NCBI GenBank assembly: GCA_016708585.1
Contig: JADJFK010000022.1
Coordinates: 1-64,000, forward strand
DNA: 64,000 nucleotides
Reading direction: 5' to 3'
DNA from: Sulfuritalea sp.
GTDB taxonomy: Bacteria > Pseudomonadota > Gammaproteobacteria > Burkholderiales > Rhodocyclaceae
The notes under the pieces were generated by a model, which worked only from the letters and a program-made list of their open reading frames with translations, did not search any database and was not told the origin of the DNA. The position numbers were made by a program, and so were the translations under genes. Every line of letters begins with the position of its first letter. Within the stretch, counting starts at the first letter, position 1. Positions 25,819 to 33,580 of this stretch are shown here, piece after piece.

Positions 25819-26460
25819 ATGAGCGGAATCACCATCGCCCTGTCCAAGGGCCGCATCTTCGAGGAAACCCTGCCGCTGCTGGCGGCGGCAGGCATCGTGC
25901 CGGCCGAGGATCCGGAGAAGTCGCGCAAGCTGATCATCGCCACCAGTCGCGCCGACGTGCGCGTCGTCATCGTGCGCGCTTCGGATGTGCCGACCTACGT
26001 GCAATACGGAGCGGCGGACATGGGCATTGCCGGCAAGGATGTGCTGCTCGAGCATGGCGGTGCCGGCCTCTACCAGCCGCTCGACCTGAAGATCGCCAGA
26101 TGCCGGATGTGCGTGGCGGCGCCGGCCGGCTTCGACTACGCCGCGGCGGTCCGGCAAGGCGCCCGCCTGTGCATTGCCACCAAGTACATCACGGTCGCCC
26201 GCGAGCACTTCGCCGCCAAGGGCGTGCATGTCGATCTGATCAAGCTCTATGGTTCGATGGAACTGGCGCCGCTGGCGGGATTGGCCGAAGCGATCGTCGA
26301 CCTGGTGTCCAGCGGCGCGACGCTGAAGGCCAACAATCTGGTCGAGGTCGAGGAGATCATGGGCATTTCCTCGCGGTTGATCGTCAATCAGGCGGCGCTG
26401 AAAATGAAGCGTGAGCTGTTGCAGCCCGTCATTGCGGCGATCGAGGGCGCAATCAAATGA
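25819..26460 (+). CDS. hisG: ATP phosphoribosyltransferase, short form HisG
   Basis: First step of histidine synthesis: ATP + PRPP to phosphoribosyl-ATP. 213 residues, i.e. the short HisG(S) form without the C-terminal regulatory domain. Such enzymes need the HisZ regulatory subunit, which is not encoded in this window. Motifs: ALSKGRIFEETLP near the start and VVDLVSSGATLKANNL-like PRPP loop (IVDLVSSGATLKANNL, about 156-171). The stop overlaps the hisD start (ATGA). Confidence 0.96.
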   Translation: MSGITIALSKGRIFEETLPLLAAAGIVPAEDPEKSRKLIIATSRADVRVVIVRASDVPTYVQYGAADMGIAGKDVLLEHGGAGLYQPLDLKIARCRMCVAAPAGFDYAAAVRQGARLCIATKYITVAREHFAAKGVHVDLIKLYGSMELAPLAGLAEAIVDLVSSGATLKANNLVEVEEIMGISSRLIVNQAALKMKRELLQPVIAAIEGAIK

Positions 26461-27752
26461 TTCGCCGTCTGAGGACGGCTGACGCCGGCTTTCTTGCCAC
26501 GCTCGATGAACTGCTGCACTTCGATCACTCGACCGACGATGCCATCGAACTCACGGTCAGCGAAATCCTCAAGCGCGTGCGCTCCGCGGGCGATGCCGCG
26601 GTGCTCGATTACACGCGCCGCTTCGATCATCTCGATGCCGGCAGCATGGCCGAACTCGAACTGCCCCGCAGCGAGCTGAGGCATGCGCTGGACAGGCTCC
26701 CGGCCGCCCAGCGCGCCGCGCTCGAAGCAGCCGCCCAGCGCGTCACTTCGTATCACGAGCGGCAGAAGCTCGAATCGTGGAGCTTCACCGAAGCCGACGG
26801 CACGCGGCTGGGCCAGAAGGTTACGGCGCTGGACCGGGTCGGCCTGTATGTGCCGGGCGGCAAGGCGGCCTATCCGAGTTCGGTGCTGATGAATGCGCTG
26901 CCGGCCAAGGTGGCGGGCGTCGGCGAACTGATCATGGTGGTGCCCACCCCGCGCGGCGAGAAGAATGCGCTGGTGCTGGCCGCCGCCTGCCTTGCCGGCG
27001 TCGATCGGGTGTTCACCATCGGCGGCGCCCAGGCCGTGGCGGCGCTGGCCTATGGCACGCAGACCATCCCGCAGGTGGACAAGATCGTCGGCCCCGGCAA
27101 CGCCTATGTCGCCGCCGCCAAGCGCCGCGTGTTCGGCACCGTCGGCATCGACATGGTGGCCGGGCCCTCGGAAGTGCTGATCATCGCCGATGCCTCGGCC
27201 AACCCGGACTGGGTGGCGATCGACCTGTTCGCCCAGGCCGAGCATGACGAACTGGCGCAGTCCATCCTGCTGAGTCCGGATGCGGAATTCATCGCGCGGG
27301 TGGCGGCCAGTATCGAACGCCTGTTGCCGACCATGCCGCGCCGCGAAGTGATTGCCGCCTCGCTCAAGGGGCGCGGCGCGCTGATCCAGGTCGCCGATCT
27401 CGATGAGGCCTGCGCAATCGCCAACCGGATTGCGCCGGAGCACCTCGAACTGGCGGTGGGCGATCCGTCGCCGCTGGTGGAAAAGATACGCCATGCCGGT
27501 GCAATCTTCGTCGGCCACTACGCCTCGGAATCGCTCGGTGACTATTGCGCCGGCCCCAACCACGTGCTGCCGACTTCGCGCAGCGCCCGCTTCTCTTCAC
27601 CGCTGGGCGTCTACGACTTCCAGAAGCGATCGAGCCTGATCGAGGTTTCGCAGGCCGGCGCGCAAACCCTGGGGCCGATCGCCGCGACGCTGGCGCATGG
27701 CGAAGGGCTCACGGCCCACGCCCGCGCGGCGGAACTGCGCATCAAGCGCTGA
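26457..27752 (+). CDS. hisD: Histidinol dehydrogenase HisD
   Basis: Zinc- and NAD-dependent oxidation of histidinol to histidine, the last two steps of the pathway. 431 residues, normal. Motifs: RVGLYVPGGKAAYPSSVLM, VDKIVGPGNAYVAAAKR and DMVAGPSEVLIIAD, and the catalytic region AEHDELAQSILL with Glu/His. The final 11 bases overlap the 3' end of the convergent hisC gene. Confidence 0.97.
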   Translation: MIRRLRTADAGFLATLDELLHFDHSTDDAIELTVSEILKRVRSAGDAAVLDYTRRFDHLDAGSMAELELPRSELRHALDRLPAAQRAALEAAAQRVTSYHERQKLESWSFTEADGTRLGQKVTALDRVGLYVPGGKAAYPSSVLMNALPAKVAGVGELIMVVPTPRGEKNALVLAAACLAGVDRVFTIGGAQAVAALAYGTQTIPQVDKIVGPGNAYVAAAKRRVFGTVGIDMVAGPSEVLIIADASANPDWVAIDLFAQAEHDELAQSILLSPDAEFIARVAASIERLLPTMPRREVIAASLKGRGALIQVADLDEACAIANRIAPEHLELAVGDPSPLVEKIRHAGAIFVGHYASESLGDYCAGPNHVLPTSRSARFSSPLGVYDFQKRSSLIEVSQAGAQTLGPIAATLAHGEGLTAHARAAELRIKR

Positions 27753-28803
27753 GGATTTCCTTCAGTGCCGCGACCAGCGCCGCGCACTGCTCGTCGGTAC
27801 CCACCGTAATCCGCAGGAACTGCTCGATGCGCGGCAGCTTGAAGTGGCGCACGATGATGCTGCGTTGCCGTAGCGCCAGCGCCGACTTTTCGGCATCGTG
27901 TTGCGGATGGCGGGCGAAGATGAAGTTGGCCGCCGAGGGCAGCACCTCGAAGCCCAGCGCTTTCAATTCGCCGACCAGATTCTCGCGAGTGGCGATGACG
28001 GCCTGGCAGGTCGTCTCGAAATAGTCGCGGTCCTCGAAGGCGGCGACCGCACCGGCGATCGCCAGCCGGTCCAGCGGGTAGGAATTGAAGCTGTTCTTGA
28101 CCCGCTCCAGCGCTTCGATCAGGTCGGCGTGGCCGACGGCGAAGCCGACCCGCAGGCCGGCCAGCGAGCGCGACTTGGACAGGGTCTGCACCACCAGCAG
28201 GTTGGGGTAGCGGGCGGTCAGCGGAATGGCGCTCTCGCCGCCGAAATCGACATAGGCTTCGTCGATCACCACCACCGACTCCGTATTGGCCTGCAACAGG
28301 CGTTCGATGTCGGTCAGCGGCACCGGGCAACCGGTCGGCGCATTCGGGTTGGGGAAAATGATTCCGCCGTTGGGTTTGGTGTAGCCGCCCACCTGAATCG
28401 AAAAATCGTCGGCCAGCGGTATCGTTTCGAAGCCCACCTGGTACAGCCCGCAATACACGGGATAAAAGCTGTAGCTGATGTCCGGAAACAGGATCGGCCG
28501 CGCCTGCTTCAGCAAGCCGAGGAAGACGTGGGCGAGGACTTCGTCCGAGCCGTTGCCGACGAAAACGTTCTGCACTCCGATGCCGTGATACTTGCCGATC
28601 GCAAGCTTGAGCTGCTCGGCGTTCGGGTCGGGGTAGAGCTTGAGCGATTCGTCCGTGGCGGCGCGGATCGCATTCAGCGCGCGCGGCGACGGCCCGTAAG
28701 GGTTTTCGTTGGTGTTGAGTTTCACCAGGTTGGCGAGCCTGGGTTGCTCACCCGGCACGTAGGGCTTGAGGCCCTTGACGACATCGCTCCAGAAACGGCT
28801 CAT
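27742..28803 (-). CDS. hisC: Histidinol-phosphate aminotransferase HisC (inverted)
   Basis: PLP-dependent class I/II aminotransferase converting imidazole-acetol phosphate to histidinol phosphate. 353 residues. Motifs: KLNTNENPYGPSP near residue 28, PNPNAPTG, VVIDEAYVDF, and the PLP-lysine in LSKSRSLAGLRVGF. It lies on the minus strand between hisD and hisB, with all other his genes here on the plus strand. It is convergent to hisD with overlapping ends and divergent from hisB. It must therefore have its own promoter in the 112-base gap before hisB. It contains an antisense copy of the 23-bp motif. Confidence 0.96.
   Translation of the reverse strand: MSRFWSDVVKGLKPYVPGEQPRLANLVKLNTNENPYGPSPRALNAIRAATDESLKLYPDPNAEQLKLAIGKYHGIGVQNVFVGNGSDEVLAHVFLGLLKQARPILFPDISYSFYPVYCGLYQVGFETIPLADDFSIQVGGYTKPNGGIIFPNPNAPTGCPVPLTDIERLLQANTESVVVIDEAYVDFGGESAIPLTARYPNLLVVQTLSKSRSLAGLRVGFAVGHADLIEALERVKNSFNSYPLDRLAIAGAVAAFEDRDYFETTCQAVIATRENLVGELKALGFEVLPSAANFIFARHPQHDAEKSALALRQRSIIVRHFKLPRIEQFLRITVGTDEQCAALVAALKEILSA
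27867..27889 (+). repeat. 23-bp dispersed motif, copy 5 (inside hisC)
   Basis: GCCGTAGCGCC then AGCGCCGACTTT, followed by T. Antisense to hisC, which reads KSALALR there. Confidence 0.55.
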
Positions 28804-28915
28804 GGTCAGGCGGGATGGTAGGTAGGCAGTGGTGATCGGGGTTGGGCCGTGACGTGCAGGCGGCTAGGCCGATGGTATCATGCAGGCCTCGACCCTTTGC
28901 CTGATCAAGACTGCC

Positions 28916-29504
28916 ATGCGGCAAGCCGACATCACACGCAACACCCTGGAAACGCAGATCCGCGTCGTCCTCGACCTCGACGGCACGGGCGCGGCCAAGC
29001 TCGCCACCGGCATCGGCTTCTTCGACCACATGCTGGACCAGATCGCGCGCCACGGCATGATCGACCTGACGGTCGAGGCCAAGGGCGACCTGCACATCGA
29101 CGCGCATCACACCATCGAGGACGTCGGCATCACCATCGGCCAGGCGCTGGCCAAGGCCTGGGGCGACAAGAAGGGGCCTGCGCCGTTACGGCCACGCCTA
29201 CGTGCCGCTCGACGAGGCGCTGTCGCGCGTGGTGGTGGATCTGTCCGGCCGGCCCGGCCTGGTCTTCAACGTGCCCTTCACGCGGGCCACCATCGGCGAG
29301 TTCGATGTCGACCTGGTGCGCGAGTTCTTCCAGGGCCTGGTCAATCACGCCAATATCACGGTGCACATCGACGCCCTGCGCGGCGATAATTCGCACCATC
29401 AGGCCGAGACGGTGTTCAAGGCCTTTGCCCGCGCGCTGCGTATGGCAGTGGAAGTCGATCCGCGTGCCGCCGGCGCCATTCCTTCGACCAAAGGCTCGCT
29501 ATAA
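28916..29504 (+). pseudogene. hisB: Imidazoleglycerol-phosphate dehydratase HisB, frameshifted
   Basis: Dehydrates imidazoleglycerol phosphate in histidine synthesis. The first frame (ATG 28916) gives RQADITRNTLETQIRVVLDLDG, GIGFFDHMLDQIARHG and HIDAHHTIEDVGITIGQAL, i.e. the metal-binding His clusters, up to GDKKG near 29176. The remainder ([21 protein letters not shown] ... GDNSHHQAETVFKAFARAL) continues in another frame to 29504. Removing one G from the GGGG run at 29173-29176 restores a normal ~195-residue enzyme ([20 protein letters not shown]). A homopolymer sequencing error is the most likely cause, as the rest of the pathway is intact. Confidence 0.92.
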
Positions 29505-29511
29505 ATCCTGC

Positions 29512-30150
29512 ATGAGCACGGTCGTGGTGGTCGATTACGGCATGGGCAATCTGCGCTCGGTGGCCAAGGCCATCGAGCACGTCGCCCCGCAAGCCGATGT
29601 CCGCGTCAGTTCGGATGCGGCCGAGATCGGCGCGGCCGACCGTGTCGTGGTCCCCGGCCAGGGCGCGATGCCGGATTGCATGCGCGAGCTGTCCGCGCGC
29701 GGCTTGCGCGATGCGGTGGTTCGAGCCGCCGCCGAAAAGCCCTTTCTCGGTATTTGCGTCGGTCTGCAGATGCTCTTCGGCCACGCCGAGGAAGGAGATG
29801 TCACGGGCCTGGAAATCCTGCCCGGCCGCGTCCCGCGTTTTCCGCATGCAGCCATGGTGGCATCCGACGGCACGCGCCTCAAGGTGCCGCACATGGGCTG
29901 GAACCAGGTGCAGCAGGCCGAGCGCCACCCGCTGTGGGATGGCATCGACGATGGTGCGCGCTTTTATTTCGTGCACAGCTACTACGTCGAGCCCGCAAGC
30001 CCGGAGGTGATCGCCGGCTCGACCCACTACGGCATTCCCTTTACCAGTGCGGTGGCCCGCGCTAACATCTTCGCCGTGCAATTTCACCCGGAAAAAAGCG
30101 CCCAGGCCGGATTGCGACTGCTCGGCAATTTCATGCGCTGGACTCCCTGA
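29512..30150 (+). CDS. hisH: Imidazole glycerol phosphate synthase, glutaminase subunit HisH
   Basis: Class I glutamine amidotransferase that supplies ammonia to HisF. 212 residues. The nucleophile Cys is in PFLGICVGLQMLF (near residue 83) and the catalytic His-Glu pair is in AVQFHPEKS (near 192-194). Starts with the typical VVVDYGMGNLRSV. It follows hisB by 7 bases. Confidence 0.96.
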   Translation: MSTVVVVDYGMGNLRSVAKAIEHVAPQADVRVSSDAAEIGAADRVVVPGQGAMPDCMRELSARGLRDAVVRAAAEKPFLGICVGLQMLFGHAEEGDVTGLEILPGRVPRFPHAAMVASDGTRLKVPHMGWNQVQQAERHPLWDGIDDGARFYFVHSYYVEPASPEVIAGSTHYGIPFTSAVARANIFAVQFHPEKSAQAGLRLLGNFMRWTP

Positions 30151-30192
30151 TCCGACCGCCTTCCAGGCATCTCTTTAGCCCGACATCTCCCT

Positions 30193-30936
30193 ATGCTGCT
30201 GATACCCGCGATTGATCTCAAGGATGGCCACTGCGTACGCTTGAAGCAAGGCGCAATGGAAGACGCCACGGTATTCTCCGAAGACCCGGCGGCGATGGCC
30301 CGGCACTGGATAAGCAAGGGCGCGCGCCGCCTGCATCTGGTCGACCTCAATGGCGCCTTCGCCGGCAAGCCGAAAAACGAAAGCGCCATCAAGGCGATTC
30401 TCAAGGAAGTCGGCGACGAAATTCCGGTGCAACTGGGCGGCGGCATTCGCGACCTCGACACCATCGAACGCTGCCTCGATGACGGCGTCAGCTACGTCAT
30501 CATCGGCACCGCCGCGGTCAAGAACCCGGGCTTCCTGCACGATGCCTGCGGCGCCTTTCCCGGCCACATCATCGTCGGCCTCGATGCCAAAGACGGCAAG
30601 GTGGCGGTGGATGGCTGGTCAAAGATGACCGGGCACGATGTCGTCGACCTGGCGAAGAAATTCGAGGACTACGGGGTCGAAGCCGTGATCTACACGGATA
30701 TCGGGCGCGACGGCATGCTTTCCGGAGTGAACATCGAGGCGACGGTGAAGCTGGCGCAGGCCTTGCGCATCCCGGTGATCGCCAGCGGCGGCATCGCCAG
30801 CATCAAGGATGTCAAGGCGCTGTGCGCCGTGCAGGGCGAGGGCATCTCGGGCGCCATCACCGGGCGGGCGATCTACGAAGGCACCCTGGACTTCAAGAAG
30901 GCCCAGGCGGAGGCGGACAAGCTCTCGAAGCTTTGA
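30193..30936 (+). CDS. hisA: ProFAR isomerase HisA
   Basis: Isomerises N'-(5'-phosphoribosyl)formimino-AICAR ribonucleotide. 247 residues forming a (beta/alpha)8 barrel made of two half-barrels. Motifs: LLIPAIDLKDGHCVRL with the catalytic Asp near residue 8, VQLGGGIRDL, and YTDIGRDGMLSGVN with the second catalytic Asp. Standard length; third gene of the hisBHAFI block. Confidence 0.97.
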   Translation: MLLIPAIDLKDGHCVRLKQGAMEDATVFSEDPAAMARHWISKGARRLHLVDLNGAFAGKPKNESAIKAILKEVGDEIPVQLGGGIRDLDTIERCLDDGVSYVIIGTAAVKNPGFLHDACGAFPGHIIVGLDAKDGKVAVDGWSKMTGHDVVDLAKKFEDYGVEAVIYTDIGRDGMLSGVNIEATVKLAQALRIPVIASGGIASIKDVKALCAVQGEGISGAITGRAIYEGTLDFKKAQAEADKLSKL

Positions 30937-30944
30937 CGTCGGTC

Positions 30945-31703
30945 ATGCTCGCCAAACGCATCATTCCCTGTCTTGACGTCAACGCCGGCCGCGTGGTCAA
31001 GGGCATCAATTTCGTCGAACTGCGCGACGCCGGCGATCCGGTCGAGATCGCGCGCCGCTACGACGAGCAGGGCGCCGACGAAATCACTTTCCTCGACATC
31101 ACGGCCAGTTCCGACGACCGCGACATCATCCTGCATATCGTCGAGGCGGTGGCCTCGCAGGTGTTCATCCCGCTTACCGTGGGCGGCGGCGTGCGCCAGG
31201 TAGAGGATGTGCGCAGGTTGCTGAATGCCGGCGCCGACAAGGTCAGCATGAACACGGCGGCGGTGAACAATCCGCAACTGGTAGCGGACGCCTCGGCCAA
31301 AGTCGGTGCACAGTGCATCGTGGTCGCGGTCGATGCCAAGCAGACCTCGCCCGGCCGCTGGGAGGTATTCACCCATGGCGGGCGCAAGAACACCGGGCTG
31401 GACGCCATCGAATGGGTGCGCAAGGTGGAAAGCCTCGGCGCCGGTGAAATTCTGCTGACCAGCATGGATCGGGACGGCACCAAGGCCGGTTTCGACCTGG
31501 CGCTGACGCGAGCCGTCGCCGATGCGGTTGGCATTCCGGTGATCGCCAGCGGCGGTGTCGGCACCCTGCAGCATCTGGCCGACGGCGTCACGCAAGGTCG
31601 CGCGGATGCCGTGCTGGCGGCGAGCATCTTCCACTATGGAGAATTCACCGTGCGCCAGGCCAAGGAATACATGCGCAGTCGCGGTATCGAGGTGCGCTTG
31701 TGA
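30945..31703 (+). CDS. hisF: Imidazole glycerol phosphate synthase, cyclase subunit HisF
   Basis: Cyclase partner of HisH, 252 residues, a (beta/alpha)8 barrel. Motifs: MLAKRIIPCLDVNAGRVVKG (catalytic Asp11), VGGGVRQVEDVRRLL, and LLTSMDRDGTKAGFD (catalytic Asp near 130). The ATG at 30945 is 8 bases after hisA; a longer frame upstream is antisense-like hisA sequence and was discarded. The stop overlaps the GTG start of hisI (GTGA). Confidence 0.97.
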   Translation: MLAKRIIPCLDVNAGRVVKGINFVELRDAGDPVEIARRYDEQGADEITFLDITASSDDRDIILHIVEAVASQVFIPLTVGGGVRQVEDVRRLLNAGADKVSMNTAAVNNPQLVADASAKVGAQCIVVAVDAKQTSPGRWEVFTHGGRKNTGLDAIEWVRKVESLGAGEILLTSMDRDGTKAGFDLALTRAVADAVGIPVIASGGVGTLQHLADGVTQGRADAVLAASIFHYGEFTVRQAKEYMRSRGIEVRL

Positions 31704-32107
31704 GTACGCCGCAGGGCAACCAGTGGCTGGACGAGGTGGCGTGGGACGCGCAGGGTCTGGTGCCCGCCATCGCGCAGGATGCGGTGACCGGTGAGGTGCT
31801 GATGTTCGCCTGGATGAACCGCGAAGCGCTGGCGCTGACCGCCGAGACGGGCCATGCCGTGTACTGGTCGCGGTCGCGCGGCCGCCTCTGGCACAAGGGC
31901 GAAGAATCGGGTCACACGCAGAAGGTGCTGGAACTGCGTGTCGATTGCGACAAGGACGTGGTGCTGCTGAAGATCGAACAGATTGGCGGCATCGCCTGCC
32001 ACACCGGCCGCCGCAGCTGCTTCTTCAACCGGCTGGAAAACGCCGGCTGGCAGGACGTCGAGCCGGTGCTGAAGGACCCGAAACTCATCTACGGCGACAA
32101 GGCCTGA
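31700..32107 (+). CDS. hisI: Phosphoribosyl-AMP cyclohydrolase HisI
   Basis: Opens the purine ring of phosphoribosyl-AMP. 135 residues. Zinc and magnesium sites: VLMFAWMNREAL, DCDKDVVLLKIEQIGGIACHTGRRSCFF with the conserved Cys residues (Cys83-type, then the CHTGRRSCF pair). GTG start overlapping hisF. In many relatives hisE follows directly; here hisE is ~21.7 kb downstream. Confidence 0.96.
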   Translation: MSTPQGNQWLDEVAWDAQGLVPAIAQDAVTGEVLMFAWMNREALALTAETGHAVYWSRSRGRLWHKGEESGHTQKVLELRVDCDKDVVLLKIEQIGGIACHTGRRSCFFNRLENAGWQDVEPVLKDPKLIYGDKA

Positions 32108-32146
32108 GATCGTCAGGCCCGGCGCCGCATCGTCGCCGGTCCGGCC

Positions 32147-33007
32147 TTATTTGACCTTCCTGCTTTTCGCCGGACCGCTTTCTGCCGGCACATAGTCGGG
32201 AACATACTTGAAGGGATAGGCGGCGCCCTTGCTGCGGCCGATCTTGCGCTTGGGCAGCGTGACCTTGTTGGCGGGAACCTTTTTGTAGGGCACATGTTCC
32301 AGCAGGTGGCTGATCACGTTCAGGCGCACCCGCTTCTTGTCCTCGGAGCGGGCGACAAACCACGGCGCCCAGGATGAATCGGTGGCGGCGAACATTTCGT
32401 CGCGCGCCCTGGTGTAGTCATCCCAGCGGGTGAAGGATTTGACGTCCATCGGCGTCAGCTTCCAGATCTTGCGGCCGTCGTCGATGCGGTCGCGCAGGCG
32501 GCGCTCCTGTTCCTCCGGGCTCACTTCCAGCCAGTATTTCAGCAGGATGATGCCGGACTCGACCATCGCGCGTTCCACCAGGGGCACGCCGCCGAGGAAT
32601 CTCTTCGCCTGCTCGGGAGTGCAGAAGTCCATCACCCGTTCGACCCCGGCGCGGTTGTACCAGCTGCGATCGAAGATGACGACCTCGCCCGCCGCCGGAA
32701 AGTGGCCGATGTAGCGCTGCAGGTACATCTGGCTTTTCTCGCGCTCGGTCGGTGCCGGCAGCGCGACGACACGGAATATCCGCGGGCTCACCCGCTCGGT
32801 GATCGCCTTGATGGTGCCGCCCTTGCCGGCGCCGTCGCGCCCTTCGAAGACGATGCAGACCTTGAGCCCCTTGTGCACCACCCACTGCTGCAACTTGACC
32901 AGTTCCACGTGGAGGCGCTTGAGCTCCTTTTCGTAGGCTTTTTTGCCCAGCGCTTCTGCCGGGGATTCGCTTGCCGGAATTTCCCGGCTGATTTTTTTGC
33001 CCGCCAT
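32147..33007 (-). CDS. ppk2: Polyphosphate kinase 2 family protein (PPK2)
   Basis: Uses polyphosphate to phosphorylate nucleoside di- or monophosphates, or the reverse. 286 residues with a single PPK2 domain: Walker A CIVFEGRDGAGKGG (near residues 59-72), a Walker B region EVVIFDRSWYNRAGVERVMDFC, and the lid motif WKLTPMDVKSF. I chose the ATG at 33007 (MAGKKISREIP); an upstream in-frame ATG at 33079 would add 24 residues without similarity. The C-terminus is Lys-rich. It is convergent with hisI, 39 bases apart. Confidence 0.94.
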   Translation of the reverse strand: MAGKKISREIPASESPAEALGKKAYEKELKRLHVELVKLQQWVVHKGLKVCIVFEGRDGAGKGGTIKAITERVSPRIFRVVALPAPTEREKSQMYLQRYIGHFPAAGEVVIFDRSWYNRAGVERVMDFCTPEQAKRFLGGVPLVERAMVESGIILLKYWLEVSPEEQERRLRDRIDDGRKIWKLTPMDVKSFTRWDDYTRARDEMFAATDSSWAPWFVARSEDKKRVRLNVISHLLEHVPYKKVPANKVTLPKRKIGRSKGAAYPFKYVPDYVPAESGPAKSRKVK

Positions 33008-33152
33008 GACTGACTCCGCATTTGTATCGATTGAAGGAAAAATCGGCGACCCTGCAGCAGATATCGCCACTTGCCGCAAACAAGTCTACTCGCAATTCCT
33101 CACGCATTTTGCCCGGCATCAGCTTGGGGTTGATGTCGATGCCAGCCGGATC

Positions 33153-33175
33153 GCCGTGTCGCCGGCGCCGACTTT
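33153..33175 (+). repeat. 23-bp dispersed motif, copy 6
   Basis: GCCGTGTCGCC then GGCGCCGACTTT, an exact consensus copy. It lies in the 221-base gap between ppk2 (start) and the K+ channel gene (stop); nothing else is evident in that gap. Confidence 0.72.
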
Positions 33176-33228
33176 CCGGGTCCGCCCCGAGCCGCGACAA
33201 GCAATCCTGCTGGGCCCCGATCCCTCTG

Positions 33229-33564
33229 TCAGCCAGGCGTCTTGCGCGTCTCCTGCAGCGCGGCAGTGAGCGCATTGACACCAACCGCGGCGACGAGGCC
33301 GGTCAGCAGGATGCCGGTGAAGCCGATGCAGATTGCCAGGGCGCGGGCGAGATGGGACTTCGGCACGAGGTCACCGTAGCCGATGGTGAGCCCGGAAACG
33401 AAGGCGAAATAAATTCCGTCGACCAGGGGCCAGCCTTCAAGGATGCTGATTGCGATCCCCAAAGCGACCATCAACGAGAGCAGGATGGAAAGGATCGGCC
33501 AGACCACGCCCAGGCCCTTGCCCATGCCGGCCATGAACTGCCGTCGCAATCTGCGTGAATCCAT
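33229..33564 (-). CDS. Small two-TM potassium channel (Ion_trans_2)
   Basis: A 111-residue membrane protein with two helices (VVWPILSILLSLMVALGIAISI and ALAICIGFTGILLTGLVAAVGV) around a pore loop. The loop carries the K+ selectivity filter GYGD (FVSGLTIGYGDLVPKS), so it is the minimal KcsA-like pore module and would act as a tetramer. No regulatory domain (RCK) is attached. A GGGAGAT Shine-Dalgarno precedes the ATG at 33564; the longer frame starting at 33657 overlaps the SulP gene. It is 16 bases downstream of the SulP gene, so the two are probably cotranscribed. Confidence 0.85.
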   Translation of the reverse strand: MDSRRLRRQFMAGMGKGLGVVWPILSILLSLMVALGIAISILEGWPLVDGIYFAFVSGLTIGYGDLVPKSHLARALAICIGFTGILLTGLVAAVGVNALTAALQETRKTPG

Positions 33565-33580
33565 GTGTATCTCCCGTCGC

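Noticed and set aside
28849..29200. An alternative long frame running from hisB into hisH as a fused gene
   Set aside because: The upstream part is out of frame with hisB; only the part from 29512 shows HisH similarity, so it is a shadow joined to the real hisH.
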